Assembly (NCBI GenBank): GCA_019307815.1
Contig: JAFDIV010000002.1
Location: 1 to 64,000 of the forward strand
Origin: Deltaproteobacteria bacterium
GTDB lineage: Bacteria > Desulfobacterota > DSM-4660 > Desulfatiglandales > Desulfatiglandaceae
Direction: 5' to 3'
DNA: 64,000 nt
The notes beneath the pieces were generated by a model. It was not told the DNA's origin. It did no database searches and saw only the letters and a program-made list of their open reading frames with translations. This document shows, piece after piece, positions 52,606 to 60,761 of the stretch (position 1 is its first letter; each line of letters begins with the position of its first letter). The position numbers and the translations under genes are program-made.

Positions 52606-52611
52606 AAATGG

Positions 52612-53079
52612 CTACCGGGCCGTCTTTCTTTTGGCCCGAAAAAAGGTTTGAAGCAAAGAACGACACTGCTGTTCCAAAATACCTGAAGTCACCTTAAAGC
52701 GGTGATTGAGTCGCACATCAGCGCTTAAGTCATATAAAGACCCTGCAGCTCCCGATTTGGGGTCAGCCGCACCATAGACCAAATGATCGATCCGGGCCAA
52801 CAGGGCTGCACCCATACACATGGGGCATGGCTCCAAGGTGACCACTAACAGAGCACCGTTGAGCCGGTAATTGCCGATTCTCCTTGCAGCCTCCCTAAGG
52901 GCCAGTATCTCGGCATGTGCGGTTGGGTCATTTAGTGCTATCGGGCTGTTGTGGGCCTTCGCTAAAATGGAGCCCCCCCCTGAAACAACCACCGCGCCAA
53001 TGGGCACCTCGCCTTCGCGGAAAGCCGCTTCCGCCTCTTTCAGGGCGATTTTCATGAAATGGTAAAGATCGTATGTCAT
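52612..53079 (-). CDS. tadA: tRNA-specific adenosine deaminase
   Basis: 155 residues. Zinc deaminase motifs DPTAHAEILALREA (His and catalytic Glu, about 51-64) and TLEPCPMCMGAALLARI (PCxxC, about 81-97). It makes inosine at the wobble position of tRNA-Arg(ACG). It stands directly before the two tRNA-Ser genes. The start ATG 53079 has no strong ribosome binding site; a promoter lies immediately upstream. Confidence 0.94.
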   Translation of the reverse strand: MTYDLYHFMKIALKEAEAAFREGEVPIGAVVVSGGGSILAKAHNSPIALNDPTAHAEILALREAARRIGNYRLNGALLVVTLEPCPMCMGAALLARIDHLVYGAADPKSGAAGSLYDLSADVRLNHRFKVTSGILEQQCRSLLQTFFRAKRKTAR

Positions 53080-53090
53080 TGTCCATACTA

Positions 53091-53119
53091 TTTTTACACA
53101 TTTGGGAAATATCCGTCAA
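53091..53119 (-). promoter_or_regulatory. Probable promoter of tadA
   Basis: On the minus strand TTGACG (complement of 53114-53119), 17 bp, TAAAAA (complement of 53091-53096), immediately followed by TAGTAT. It ends 11 bp before the tadA start, so the leader would be almost absent. Confidence 0.45.
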
Positions 53120-53195
53120 CCTGATACTGCTTCCTTTGAAAAAGGCTTAAGTCTGATTTTATTGTGTTTCTCTTCTAAGGCATGGAGAAGGTGAG

Positions 53196-53211
53196 TGGTA
53201 TGTATTTTGCA
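53196..53211 (+). promoter_or_regulatory. Candidate sigma-54 promoter of the roadblock-MglA block
   Basis: TGGTATGTATTTTGCA matches TGGCAC-N5-TTGCA with GG (53197-53198) and GC (53209-53210) exactly 10 bp apart. Transcription would begin near 53222, before the structured leader and 240 bp before the first gene. Confidence 0.55.
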
Positions 53212-53300
53212 GGTGGGTAAATTTGACAAATACCAATTAGAATAAAATAAGTATTTAAGTTGCCCCAGAAAAGAGACGAAATGCATGTATAGACCAGCTA

Positions 53301-53434
53301 TGAAATCTGGTGTTTTCTGCAGGCCTTACAGGTTTGAATCCGCCCATGTTGAGAGGATGCGAGAGGGGAGCCTAAGGGTATCTGGATATTGACGCAGGGC
53401 CGTGGACCCTTTGACGGAGGAACACCAGATTTCA
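53301..53434 (+). ncRNA. Candidate structured leader RNA closed by a 14-bp stem
   Basis: TGAAATCTGGTGTT (53301-53314) is perfectly complementary to AACACCAGATTTCA (53421-53434), with two more possible G-U pairs inside. The enclosed 106 nt are G-rich with several possible small hairpins (for example GGG-CGTGG-CCC region near 53397-53410). It lies between a sigma-54-like promoter and the first ribosome binding site, as a riboswitch or other cis-regulatory RNA would. It does not match the c-di-GMP, cobalamin, TPP or FMN classes that I can recall. Confidence 0.4.
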
Positions 53435-53465
53435 CTGTGTGATATTTTGCTTGGGAGGTGAAGCA

Positions 53466-53870
53466 TTGACCTATAGTCTAGGACAAGTAGAGCTGGACGG
53501 CATAGAAGAAGTTTTAAAGACAGATCTCATCGATGTTGGGGTGCATTGTGTATTCCTCATTGACATGGCGGGGAATATCATCGCGAGCTTGGACAATGGG
53601 AAGAACCAGCATGATATCTACTCCCTTGCTGCGCTGGCCGCCGGCAATTTCGGGGCCGTAAGCACAATGGCCAAGATTATCGGTGAGGAAGAATTCTCCT
53701 TGCTTTTTCACAAGGGGCAGAAAGAGAGCATACATTTCAGTAAGGTGCTGACTGATTTCTTATTGATAACCATTTTTGGCCAGGAGATATCTCTGGGGTT
53801 TCTTCGATTGAAGGTGGCTGAGGCCATCGAAAAGATAAAGGAGACTCTGGGGCCTTCCTTGGAAGTGTAA
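53466..53870 (+). CDS. Roadblock/LC7-domain protein (MglB-like)
   Basis: 134 residues from TTG 53466, chosen for the GGGAGGTG five to twelve bases upstream; no ATG is near. The roadblock fold is suggested by GVHCVFLIDMAGNIIASLDNG and LAALAAGNFGAVSTMAKIIG, the typical Ala/Gly-rich helix, and by FSLLFHKGQKESIHFSK. MglB-type roadblock proteins act as GTPase-activating partners of MglA, which is the next gene (66 bp on). It opens a run of nine plus-strand genes. Confidence 0.82.
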   Translation: MTYSLGQVELDGIEEVLKTDLIDVGVHCVFLIDMAGNIIASLDNGKNQHDIYSLAALAAGNFGAVSTMAKIIGEEEFSLLFHKGQKESIHFSKVLTDFLLITIFGQEISLGFLRLKVAEAIEKIKETLGPSLEV

Positions 53871-53912
53871 GTTTGGATAGCTGCTGGCGGAGCTGATTGT
53901 AAAGCGAGTTTA

Positions 53913-53923
53913 GGGGGGGGGGG
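53913..53923 (+). repeat. Run of eleven G directly upstream of mglA
   Basis: Eleven consecutive G lie between the roadblock stop codon and the mglA ribosome binding site (GCGAGGA, 53924-53930). A second run of eight G occurs inside the mglA P-loop codons (54001-54008). Homopolymers of this length are prone to slippage. Confidence 0.9.
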
Positions 53924-53936
53924 CGAGGACTGTTAG

Positions 53937-54542
53937 ATGGCATTTGTAAATTTGAAGAACAAGGAAGTTCAGGTAAAGATCGTGTATTACGGCCCTGGCA
54001 GGGGGGGGAAGACTACCAATTTAGAATATATTTATAAGAAGTTTAACAGCCGGATCAAAACTGAAATGATTACCATAAAGACGCAAGGAGACCGGACCCT
54101 ATTTTTTGATTTCCTTCCCTTGGGCCTAGGAAAGATCAAGGGCCATGAGATAAAGATCCAGCTCTACACGGTCCCGGGTCAGGTAAAATACAATGCCACC
54201 AGGAGGCTGGTCTTAAGGGGAGTGGACGGGGTGGTTTTTGTGGCGGATTCAATGGCGGTCAGGAGAAAGCATAATATCTTATCTCTGAAAAATTTGCAGG
54301 AAAACTTGGCCGCATATAACAAGAGCATTTTTAAGATCCCCCTGGTCATGCAATATAACAAAAGGGATCTGGCGAGCCAAGGCATCCCTTTGCTGTCTGT
54401 TGCAACTCTACAAAAGGACTTGAACAGCAAATTAAAGGCCCCCGCACTGGAAGCAAGTGCCTTAGAAGGAAAGAACGTCACTGAGACCCTGAAAAAGATT
54501 ATCTTACTTACAGTGGCTTCTCTTGAACGGGAACTTCAATAG
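53937..54542 (+). CDS. mglA: MglA-like small Ras-family GTPase
   Basis: 201 residues. P-loop YYGPGRGGKTTNLEYIY (about 17-33), DRTLFFDFLPL, switch II TVPGQVKYNATRRLVLRGVDGVVFVADS (key TVPGQ, about 80-84) and base motif QYNKRD (about 140-145). The order and the VPGQ switch are those of Myxococcus MglA, the polarity switch for gliding and pilus motility; the second residue of the P-loop pair is Arg-Gly-Gly instead of Leu-Cys-Gly. Preceded by a roadblock gene and followed by unknown and PATAN-like genes, so it probably sets cell polarity or surface behaviour here. Confidence 0.92.
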   Translation: MAFVNLKNKEVQVKIVYYGPGRGGKTTNLEYIYKKFNSRIKTEMITIKTQGDRTLFFDFLPLGLGKIKGHEIKIQLYTVPGQVKYNATRRLVLRGVDGVVFVADSMAVRRKHNILSLKNLQENLAAYNKSIFKIPLVMQYNKRDLASQGIPLLSVATLQKDLNSKLKAPALEASALEGKNVTETLKKIILLTVASLERELQ

Positions 54543-54554
54543 GAGGGAGAAAAA

Positions 54555-55193
54555 TTGGAGCCAATCATAGGCAAGACACTGACATCTGAAGTGGAAAAAC
54601 GATTGGAAAGCCTTTTTCGGGAAGAGGCAGAGGAGCAACTTGAAGGTGCTCCTGACCAAAAGGGCAAGGATGTTCAACCTCTGGAGGATCTAAAGTCAAT
54701 CGTTTTGTCCCTAGAGTGGGAGATTACCGATGAGGTTATGGGCAAGTTTCTGTCCCAGACCGAGGAGCTTCGTAAAGGCTGCAAAGATGACAAAGTGCTT
54801 TCCACTTTTATTCAGATGCTTTCAGCATTGGGCAAATATATCCGACGCCATAAAGGGGGATCTCATCCTGATGCTGTAAAGTTACTTAGTGCCACCTTTG
54901 AGAGCTTTGAAAAGGTCTTTAAGACCGCTGGTACCCCTGATGCGGAAAGAAAACAAATCTTGGACAAGAGTATAAAGGAGTTCCTGAAACTCAAGAAGGC
55001 CATTATGCATAAGCCCCGGGCAAAGGGGACCAAGAGAGAAGGGCAGAAAGATATGGAGCCTGGGGCCCGGGTAGTAATATCAAGAGAGTTGATGGAACAG
55101 TTTTTGAACGAAATTAAGGTGTTCATCAAGACTGAATTTGAAGAAATCAAGGCCGAATTGCGGTCTTGGAAAGAAGCTCAGGAGAGATCCTAG
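54555..55193 (+). CDS. Helical protein of unknown function in the MglA block
   Basis: 212 residues from TTG 54555, preceded by AGGAGGG at a good distance. Rich in Glu and Lys, predicted mostly helical. SLEWEITDEVMGKFLSQTEEL and FIQMLSALGKYIRRHKG resemble segments seen in uncharacterised proteins near chemotaxis and MglA genes. There is no catalytic motif that I can identify. It lies 12 bp after mglA, so it is almost certainly co-transcribed and may be an MglA effector or scaffold; that is inference. Confidence 0.7.
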   Translation: MEPIIGKTLTSEVEKRLESLFREEAEEQLEGAPDQKGKDVQPLEDLKSIVLSLEWEITDEVMGKFLSQTEELRKGCKDDKVLSTFIQMLSALGKYIRRHKGGSHPDAVKLLSATFESFEKVFKTAGTPDAERKQILDKSIKEFLKLKKAIMHKPRAKGTKREGQKDMEPGARVVISRELMEQFLNEIKVFIKTEFEEIKAELRSWKEAQERS

Positions 55194-55212
55194 GGGCGTT
55201 TGAGGAGAAGGC

Positions 55213-55692
55213 ATGGCACTTCAATCTGGGGACATATCAAAAAGGGTGTTCAGGCGTGTCCAAAGGGATGACATGGGTGAGGTCTCATTGGACAGTAAGA
55301 TGCTTAAGACTCTCATTGAGTTAGATGGTGAGAAGACCTTGCAAGAGGTGGCCGAAAAAATAGGGATAAGCATGAACGAACTGGCTCCGGTTGTGTGGAA
55401 ACTTTTAGACTTGGGGCTTATTGAGTCAACAGCGGATTCAGCAGCCGTGGTGAATCATGATTTCTTCGCCAGTTTACGAAAGGAGTTGTCCCTGGCCATC
55501 GGGCCTATTGCCGACATATTGATAGAGGATGCCTTGATGGATTTAAACTACACCATATCTAATTTTCCTGCAACAAGTGCTCCAGAGCTGGTAGAAATGC
55601 TGGCAAGACAGATCCAGAGGGATGAAAAGAGAGTTTTGTTCCAGCAAAAGATGCTGGAAAAGCTGAAACAACTTGGCTTTGGCATGGGCTAA
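55213..55692 (+). CDS. Winged-helix-like protein of unknown function in the MglA block
   Basis: 159 residues. The first half (LIELDGEKTLQEVAEKIGISMNELAPVVWKLLDLGLIE) looks like a winged helix, with a short TTLQEVA-type helix pair; the second half (LSLAIGPIADILIEDALMDL) is helical and resembles the dimerising tail of small regulators found with PATAN proteins. Start ATG 55213 with GAGAAGG upstream, 20 bp after the previous gene. Function unknown. Confidence 0.7.
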   Translation: MALQSGDISKRVFRRVQRDDMGEVSLDSKMLKTLIELDGEKTLQEVAEKIGISMNELAPVVWKLLDLGLIESTADSAAVVNHDFFASLRKELSLAIGPIADILIEDALMDLNYTISNFPATSAPELVEMLARQIQRDEKRVLFQQKMLEKLKQLGFGMG

Positions 55693-55771
55693 TAAGAGGA
55701 GTCCCTTCCGGAAATGGCTGGAGGAATAGCCCCGGAGATGAGAGATCAATTTTATTATAAGGAGTGTTGCA

Positions 55772-56926
55772 ATGATTGTCATCTGTGAGGAATGTGGGAG
55801 GAAATACCGCGTCGATCCGGCAAAAATCAAGGGCGAGCGGGCCAAGGTACGATGTAGTGCATGTAAGCATGTATTTGTAGTGACAAGGTCGGAAGCAGTG
55901 GAAGAGAGAAGCGAGCCTTCTTCACCACCTGCCTCTGAGCCTGTCAAATCAACACCAGAGGCTGCTCAGCCGGATACAACCCAGGAATCGCTAGAGGGAA
56001 CTTTGAAAGGAGAGTCCCTACCCATTACCATTGAAAAGAAACGGAGGATGGGTCTCAGGGTGAAGATGTTTCTCCTTTTCATGGTAGTACCTATTGCGCT
56101 CATGATAGGTGCTGCAGTGTTTTATATGAGGCAATTGAATAACTTGTCCACCTTGGTTACGGATGAAAGCTCGCGTATTGCCAGCCAGTTGGCAGAGCGG
56201 ATTATTCGTGGAAAGGCGAAGTCCGTAGCAGCCCAAGTTCAACTATTTTTACTGGCACATCCTCATTTGAAAAAGGAGGAATTTAATAAGAGTGAATCTT
56301 TCAAGAAGATAGCTGTTCAGAAGGTTGGAAGAACAGGCTATACTGCCCTTTATGAATTGCCTGATAAAGAGGGCGTATGGAGGACTTGGGCCCATGTCAA
56401 TCCCAAGATCATAGGTATTGACATGAGCCTTTTGCGCAAGTCCTTGGGGAAGAACTTCCCCGGGTTCTGGAAGGTCTTTACAGGGGTCAGAGGCGGTAAG
56501 GAGTCCAGGGGTTACTATAATTGGCGAGACAAAGACGGTAAGATCAGGGCCAAGTTTATGGTCTGCACCCCAGTTACTGGTACCCGGTATGTGGTGGCTG
56601 CCACCACCTATTTGGATGAGTTCACGCTTCCTGTCAAGCAATTGAAACGAGAGGCTGCGAGGGTTACAAAGAAGGTTAGAAACCTCAGTATTATTATCCT
56701 TGTGGGCACCCTTATCCTCATTGGCCTAATTGTTAGCATTTATGGCCACCGTATCACCGGAAAGATCAAATCTCTTACAGAGCTTGCTGAGAGCATAAGT
56801 GTAGGGGATCTGGATGCGGAGATGAAGATTACCTCCAACGACGAAATCGGGGATTTGGCAGACGCAATTGGTCGAATGCAAGAGAGTATCCGAGTTTCCA
56901 TTGAAAGGCTTCGAAGGCGGAGATAG
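55772..56926 (+). CDS. Zinc-ribbon, sensor and HAMP membrane protein without output domain
   Basis: 384 residues. An N-terminal MJ0042-type zinc ribbon (CEECGRKY and CSACKHVF, residues 5-35) on the cytoplasmic side, a Pro/Glu-rich linker, membrane helix 1 (about 98-118), an extracytoplasmic sensor region resembling single Cache (RTGYTALYELPDKEGVWRTWAHVNPKIIG split over 180-208; GYYNWRDKDGKIRAKFMVC), membrane helix 2 (about 308-330) and a HAMP domain ending SNDEIGDLADAIGRMQ. It then stops: no kinase, methyl-accepting or cyclase domain follows. Signal output would have to pass through HAMP to a separate protein, for example the genes beside it. AAGGAG precedes ATG 55772. Confidence 0.8.
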   Translation: MIVICEECGRKYRVDPAKIKGERAKVRCSACKHVFVVTRSEAVEERSEPSSPPASEPVKSTPEAAQPDTTQESLEGTLKGESLPITIEKKRRMGLRVKMFLLFMVVPIALMIGAAVFYMRQLNNLSTLVTDESSRIASQLAERIIRGKAKSVAAQVQLFLLAHPHLKKEEFNKSESFKKIAVQKVGRTGYTALYELPDKEGVWRTWAHVNPKIIGIDMSLLRKSLGKNFPGFWKVFTGVRGGKESRGYYNWRDKDGKIRAKFMVCTPVTGTRYVVAATTYLDEFTLPVKQLKREAARVTKKVRNLSIIILVGTLILIGLIVSIYGHRITGKIKSLTELAESISVGDLDAEMKITSNDEIGDLADAIGRMQESIRVSIERLRRRR

Positions 56927-56984
56927 TCCCTCTAGAAAGATAGATATGTAGCCTAGAGAAAAATATGGAGGAGAAGGTAAGGAT

Positions 56985-57971
56985 ATGCTTATCGTTCCAA
57001 AGGAAAAGCCGGTTGTCGAGAAGCTGAATAGTTATTACTTGCATATCAAGAAACTTTTTGAACACTACCAAGGTGAGTTAGGCTGTGGCGCTATCCATTT
57101 CAAGTCGCCCTTTGCCGAAGGGGTGATCTATTTTGATAAGGATGAGATGCTCAACGGCTTCTTTAGAGAAGATGGGAATACCATGAAGGGTAAGGAAGCT
57201 GTGGAGCACATTGTGGAGGCGGTGGACAGTTATAACTTTACCATCAGTATCCACCAGATACCGGCAGAGTATATCTATCTTTGGGCGAACGTGCCTGATT
57301 CTGAAGAAGTCTATAAGAATCTCAGCACGGAATTTACCGAGCTGGGAGGCCTTGTGAAAAAGATGAAAGACGAGAAACTTACTGGCTTCATCAATGTAAT
57401 TATGCGGGATGGTATCAGCGGAGGCATGATCTTTTTCAACGGTGGGCAAGTGGTGGGGGGGTCCTTTTCTTGGCGCCCCCCTTCTGCGGGAGATATAGAG
57501 CAAGGTATTGAGGAGCTTATTGAAAAATGCAAAGAGGCAGGGGCCACGTTTTATGTGGGTAAGATCATACCTCAGACTGAACGGTTGTCCCTAGAACCTC
57601 AACAGGTCACACAGAAAAATTCTTGGCATGTGATAACGGCCCTTGAGGAACTGTTAGGGATATTTGAAGAGGTAGTTCGCTCAAATGGAACTCCAGGTAA
57701 GGACTTTAGAACGCTGCTTAAAAAGAAATTTTTGAGTAAGGCTAATAAATATGATTTCTTAGACCCTTTTGCTGGAGAGTTTGAGTACGCAGACCGTAAG
57801 ATCACTTTTGTGGGGGAGGCCACGGACGAAGATCTGGCCCGAGGCGTGATCGAATCTGTCAAGGAACTGGCAAAGGAACTGAAAGTCTCTCCCAAGTTAT
57901 TGGAGGCTCTCGGTCCTTGGTATCAACAGAACAAGAAGGCCCTAACAAGGTTCGGGATACGGCTCTTCTAG
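56985..57971 (+). CDS. PATAN/DUF4388-like protein
   Basis: 328 residues. Two regions resemble DUF4388/PATAN units: YQGELGCGAIHFKSPFAEGVIYFDKDEM (around 28-55) and LTGFINVIMRDGISGGMIFFNGGQVVGG (around 137-165), each with the beta pattern ending in a hydrophobic-Phe-Gly turn. The last third is helical. PATAN domains occur in response regulators and in partners of small GTPases. GGAGGAGAAGG lies before ATG 56985; the next gene begins 8 bp after its stop. Confidence 0.7.
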   Translation: MLIVPKEKPVVEKLNSYYLHIKKLFEHYQGELGCGAIHFKSPFAEGVIYFDKDEMLNGFFREDGNTMKGKEAVEHIVEAVDSYNFTISIHQIPAEYIYLWANVPDSEEVYKNLSTEFTELGGLVKKMKDEKLTGFINVIMRDGISGGMIFFNGGQVVGGSFSWRPPSAGDIEQGIEELIEKCKEAGATFYVGKIIPQTERLSLEPQQVTQKNSWHVITALEELLGIFEEVVRSNGTPGKDFRTLLKKKFLSKANKYDFLDPFAGEFEYADRKITFVGEATDEDLARGVIESVKELAKELKVSPKLLEALGPWYQQNKKALTRFGIRLF

Positions 57972-57979
57972 AGGCTTAG

Positions 57980-59017
57980 ATGGAAGACAAGGTTCTTGTT
58001 GTAGCCCATGATTCATATCTTACCAAGGTGGTTGAACAAGGCCTCAGGAAACGTCGCCATGGGTTTGAGGTGCTTAGTGCGGCAGATGGCAAGACGGCTG
58101 TTCAACTGCTCAGGAAAGAGACTGTATCTGTTTTGGTCTCTGACTTTGATATCCCCAAGGCCAGAGATATCAGTTTTGTCAATCACATTGTAGAGCATTT
58201 CCCAGAGGTTGGCATAATAGTGGTGGGCGGGTTGACCTCCCAGAAATTCAAAAAATTGGTCAGCCCAAACGGCGCCGTCGAGTACATTGAAAAGCCTTAC
58301 CAACCTGCTACGGTGGTTGCGAAAATCGAGCAAATTCTAGATCGCCAGGCAGATGGAGGCGTACTTCATAACGTGTCCTCAGGTATGTTCCTCCAACTCA
58401 TCCAGATGGAGCAGCGGTCGTGTACCATTCGGATTATGGATAATGTCACAAGGAAAAGAGGAGTCCTTTTTTTTAAGAATGGCGACTTGTTGGATGCCCG
58501 GTCCAATGGACTTGAGGGAGAGCCTGCAGCCTATGAGATTTTCTCATGGGACAATGTCTCCATATGGATACAGAACAGTTGTGCCCAAATGCAAAAGAAG
58601 ATAGAAGGCGAACTCCAAGCCGTTTTATTGGAGGCCTTACGACGCAAGGATGAAGCGCAGGCAAAGAAGACATCGCCCCGGAAAACAGAGGAGGTATTAG
58701 AGCCTGAAGAGGTCCTAGAACCAGAAGAGACAGATGAAACAGATGCGGTGGGAAAGATAAGAGGACGACTAGAAAAAGAGTCGGGCCATGGGTTTGATGT
58801 AATAGATATCTATGAGGATACTAGTTGGGACAGCCTTTTGGCTCAGGCTAGTAGAATCGGGGCCTTTTTCGGGTCAGGCGAGCTCAAGGCTGCTTACGTG
58901 AACAGAGGGGAATTAAACGATTATTTATTGGTGCCGGAAGAACAGACGGTAGTGCTTGTCGTTGATCCCAAGTGCCCAAGGGATAGGCTAATGAAACTAT
59001 TGGCCCCTTTGGATTAG
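57980..59017 (+). CDS. Response regulator with PATAN/DUF4388-like domain
   Basis: 345 residues. A receiver domain (about 5-120) with the phospho-acceptor region VLVSDFDIPKA and the conserved Lys in VEYIEKPYQP; the acidic pair near the N-terminus is weak (VAHDSYL), so phosphorylation is uncertain. DUF4388/PATAN follows (about 125-215: SSGMFLQLIQMEQRSCTIRI, GVLFFKNGDLLDA). Acidic repeats (VLEPEEVLEPEE) link to a C-terminal region (about 255-345) resembling a roadblock fold (SWDSLLAQASRIGAFFG). Probably an effector in the MglA pathway. Confidence 0.78.
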   Translation: MEDKVLVVAHDSYLTKVVEQGLRKRRHGFEVLSAADGKTAVQLLRKETVSVLVSDFDIPKARDISFVNHIVEHFPEVGIIVVGGLTSQKFKKLVSPNGAVEYIEKPYQPATVVAKIEQILDRQADGGVLHNVSSGMFLQLIQMEQRSCTIRIMDNVTRKRGVLFFKNGDLLDARSNGLEGEPAAYEIFSWDNVSIWIQNSCAQMQKKIEGELQAVLLEALRRKDEAQAKKTSPRKTEEVLEPEEVLEPEETDETDAVGKIRGRLEKESGHGFDVIDIYEDTSWDSLLAQASRIGAFFGSGELKAAYVNRGELNDYLLVPEEQTVVLVVDPKCPRDRLMKLLAPLD

Positions 59018-59047
59018 GAAAACCCTCAGCCCCACTCGGACTAGATC

Positions 59048-59443
59048 ATGATCTCAGGGTTTACGGGTACGATCGATATTATGGAAGAATTCTTCAAGGA
59101 TATACTGGCAATTCAAGGAGTAAAGGGCATAATGCTTTTTTCTTTGGATGGCGACTTGGTATTTAGACATTTTTTGGACCCATCGCGCTTTGAGCCTGAA
59201 AAGAAGGACTGGTGGGGCTTCTTTGTGTACAGTTTGGATGGCATCAAAGAGGCGGAAATGATGTATGAACGTGACAGGCTATATATTCGAAGGGCTCAAG
59301 AGGGTTATTTGTTTGTATTGACAGACAATACCGCGCCTATGGCTATGATACGACTTCAATGTGGAATCTTGCTTTCCGGTGATCAGGATGGTTCTCAACA
59401 AAAGGGCCTCAGCCGTTTCTTTAGAACCAAGAAAAAAGGTTAA
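59048..59443 (+). CDS. Roadblock/LC7-like protein, second copy
   Basis: 131 residues. GVKGIMLFSLDGDLVFRHFLDP (about 24-45) matches the roadblock pattern of small proteins that pair with Ras-like GTPases. The usual long helix is replaced by FFVYSLDGIKEAEMMYERDRL, and a basic tail (FFRTKKKG) ends the protein. No clear ribosome binding site at ATG 59048; an in-frame ATG at 59081 is an alternative start. With the first gene at 53466 this gives two roadblock-like partners in one block. Confidence 0.65.
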   Translation: MISGFTGTIDIMEEFFKDILAIQGVKGIMLFSLDGDLVFRHFLDPSRFEPEKKDWWGFFVYSLDGIKEAEMMYERDRLYIRRAQEGYLFVLTDNTAPMAMIRLQCGILLSGDQDGSQQKGLSRFFRTKKKG

Positions 59444-59528
59444 GCTCTATTTGTAAAGCTGTAGCGTCATGTGAACCTACCAGAGAGGTCCTTTGGTCAA
59501 AGATAGCAGGTAAGGAAAGAGAGAAACA

Positions 59529-60572
59529 ATGGGACACAAGGGTCAGATCTCTCAACAGCCAGATATAGCGGCTAAGATGAGCGAGGCTGAGGTATATTTC
59601 TCTATGGGGCTTGTGAAGGAGGCCATAGAGGCTTATAAGGCCATCCTTTCTTCTGGCTTGAGTTTGGATCTTCAGACCAAGACGAAAATCGAGCACCGGA
59701 TCGAGGAATTGACCCAGAAGGAGGCGGCCGATGAAGACTCTGAGGAAGATAGCGAGATCGAAATCAGTGAAGATTTGAGCTTAACAACAGAGGCCATTGC
59801 CTCCGAAGATAATGTGCAGGCGATTCTTGATGGGGCTTTTGCCCTGAGAGAACTGGGTTTGTATGATGAGGCGGTTAACGAGTATGTGAAATTATTCAGG
59901 GTTGATTATCCTACTGACAAGATAGTGTCAGAAATATGCCGGTGTCTTTTGAGGATAGCCCCGCCAGCCAAGGTAAAGGATGATGTCTCACGGATCATTG
60001 AGGAATATGCGCTTGACGAGAAAGCCAAGGCCCTTGGAAAATTTCGATTGGGCCTTGAGATGGAAAAGATAAACCGCCCACAGTATGCCTTGGGCCTTTA
60101 TCAAGAGGCCTCTGCCTTGGCCCCTGATGATGCACGCATCAAGGAACGGCTCAATTATCTCACAGCCAAATATGGACCCCAGAAAAAGGTGCAGAAGAAT
60201 AAGGCACAGGGCCTGCAGGAGAAAAAGGACAGGCGCAGATGGGAGCGCCTTAATGTACAAATTCCAGAATTTCTGTTCGTGGAATTTGAAATGGACAAGG
60301 GCGACGGAGAGCCAAAGCCTTTTCGGCTGAAGGTTACTAACTATTCCAAGTATGGTCTTGGCTTCTTAGTGCCTTCTGAGCAAAGAGAGCTCTTGAAGAT
60401 GATACGCCCTGGCGATAAGTTAAAGGACGTAATATTCTATGCCAAATGGGCTATTATCAAGGTGGATGCCTTGGTTAGGCACATCACGGAACTGGATAGC
60501 GGCCCCCACAAAGGAGAGCATGTGATTGGTGTGGAATCCGACGAGATCATTGAAAGCTCTGTGGGGTTGTGA
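59529..60572 (+). CDS. TPR and PilZ-domain protein
   Basis: 347 residues. TPR-like helices (AEVYFSMGLVKEAIEAYKAILSSG, ALRELGLYDEAVNEYVKLF, KINRPQYALGLYQEAS) make up the first 215 residues; an acidic stretch lies near 70-85. A PilZ domain follows (about 235-347) with the c-di-GMP motifs DRRRWERLNV and TNYSKYGLGF. It should bind c-di-GMP and report to a protein partner through the TPRs. Last gene of the nine-gene block. Confidence 0.85.
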   Translation: MGHKGQISQQPDIAAKMSEAEVYFSMGLVKEAIEAYKAILSSGLSLDLQTKTKIEHRIEELTQKEAADEDSEEDSEIEISEDLSLTTEAIASEDNVQAILDGAFALRELGLYDEAVNEYVKLFRVDYPTDKIVSEICRCLLRIAPPAKVKDDVSRIIEEYALDEKAKALGKFRLGLEMEKINRPQYALGLYQEASALAPDDARIKERLNYLTAKYGPQKKVQKNKAQGLQEKKDRRRWERLNVQIPEFLFVEFEMDKGDGEPKPFRLKVTNYSKYGLGFLVPSEQRELLKMIRPGDKLKDVIFYAKWAIIKVDALVRHITELDSGPHKGEHVIGVESDEIIESSVGL

Positions 60573-60761
60573 TAGCATTCCCTAAGGACTTTCCATCCGT
60601 AAATATAAATCAAAGAAAGATTTTGTGGTGAACCTGTTTCCATTCAGGTCCGGAGCATGAGTGTAAGGCTCTGTGTCCAGTTGCCAAATGCTGATCGCTG
60701 ATTTCTGGATGCGGCCGAGAACAAATTTGAATCGGCGGATGGTCATTAAGAAAAGGGAGTC

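Larger units (their letters stand above)
53080..53465. other. Regulatory spacer upstream of the roadblock-MglA block
   Basis: 386 bp without a gene. It contains the tadA promoter (minus), a sigma-54-like site (53196-53211), an AT-rich stretch starting with TTGACA at 53223, a leader closed by a 14-bp long-range stem (53301-53434), and the ribosome binding site GGGAGGTG for the first gene. Confidence 0.6.

Noticed and set aside
53301..53434. c-di-GMP riboswitch
   Set aside because: GACGCAGGGCC at 53389-53399 recalls the GEMM core GACGCAAAGCC, but the other conserved segments and the expected helix order are missing.
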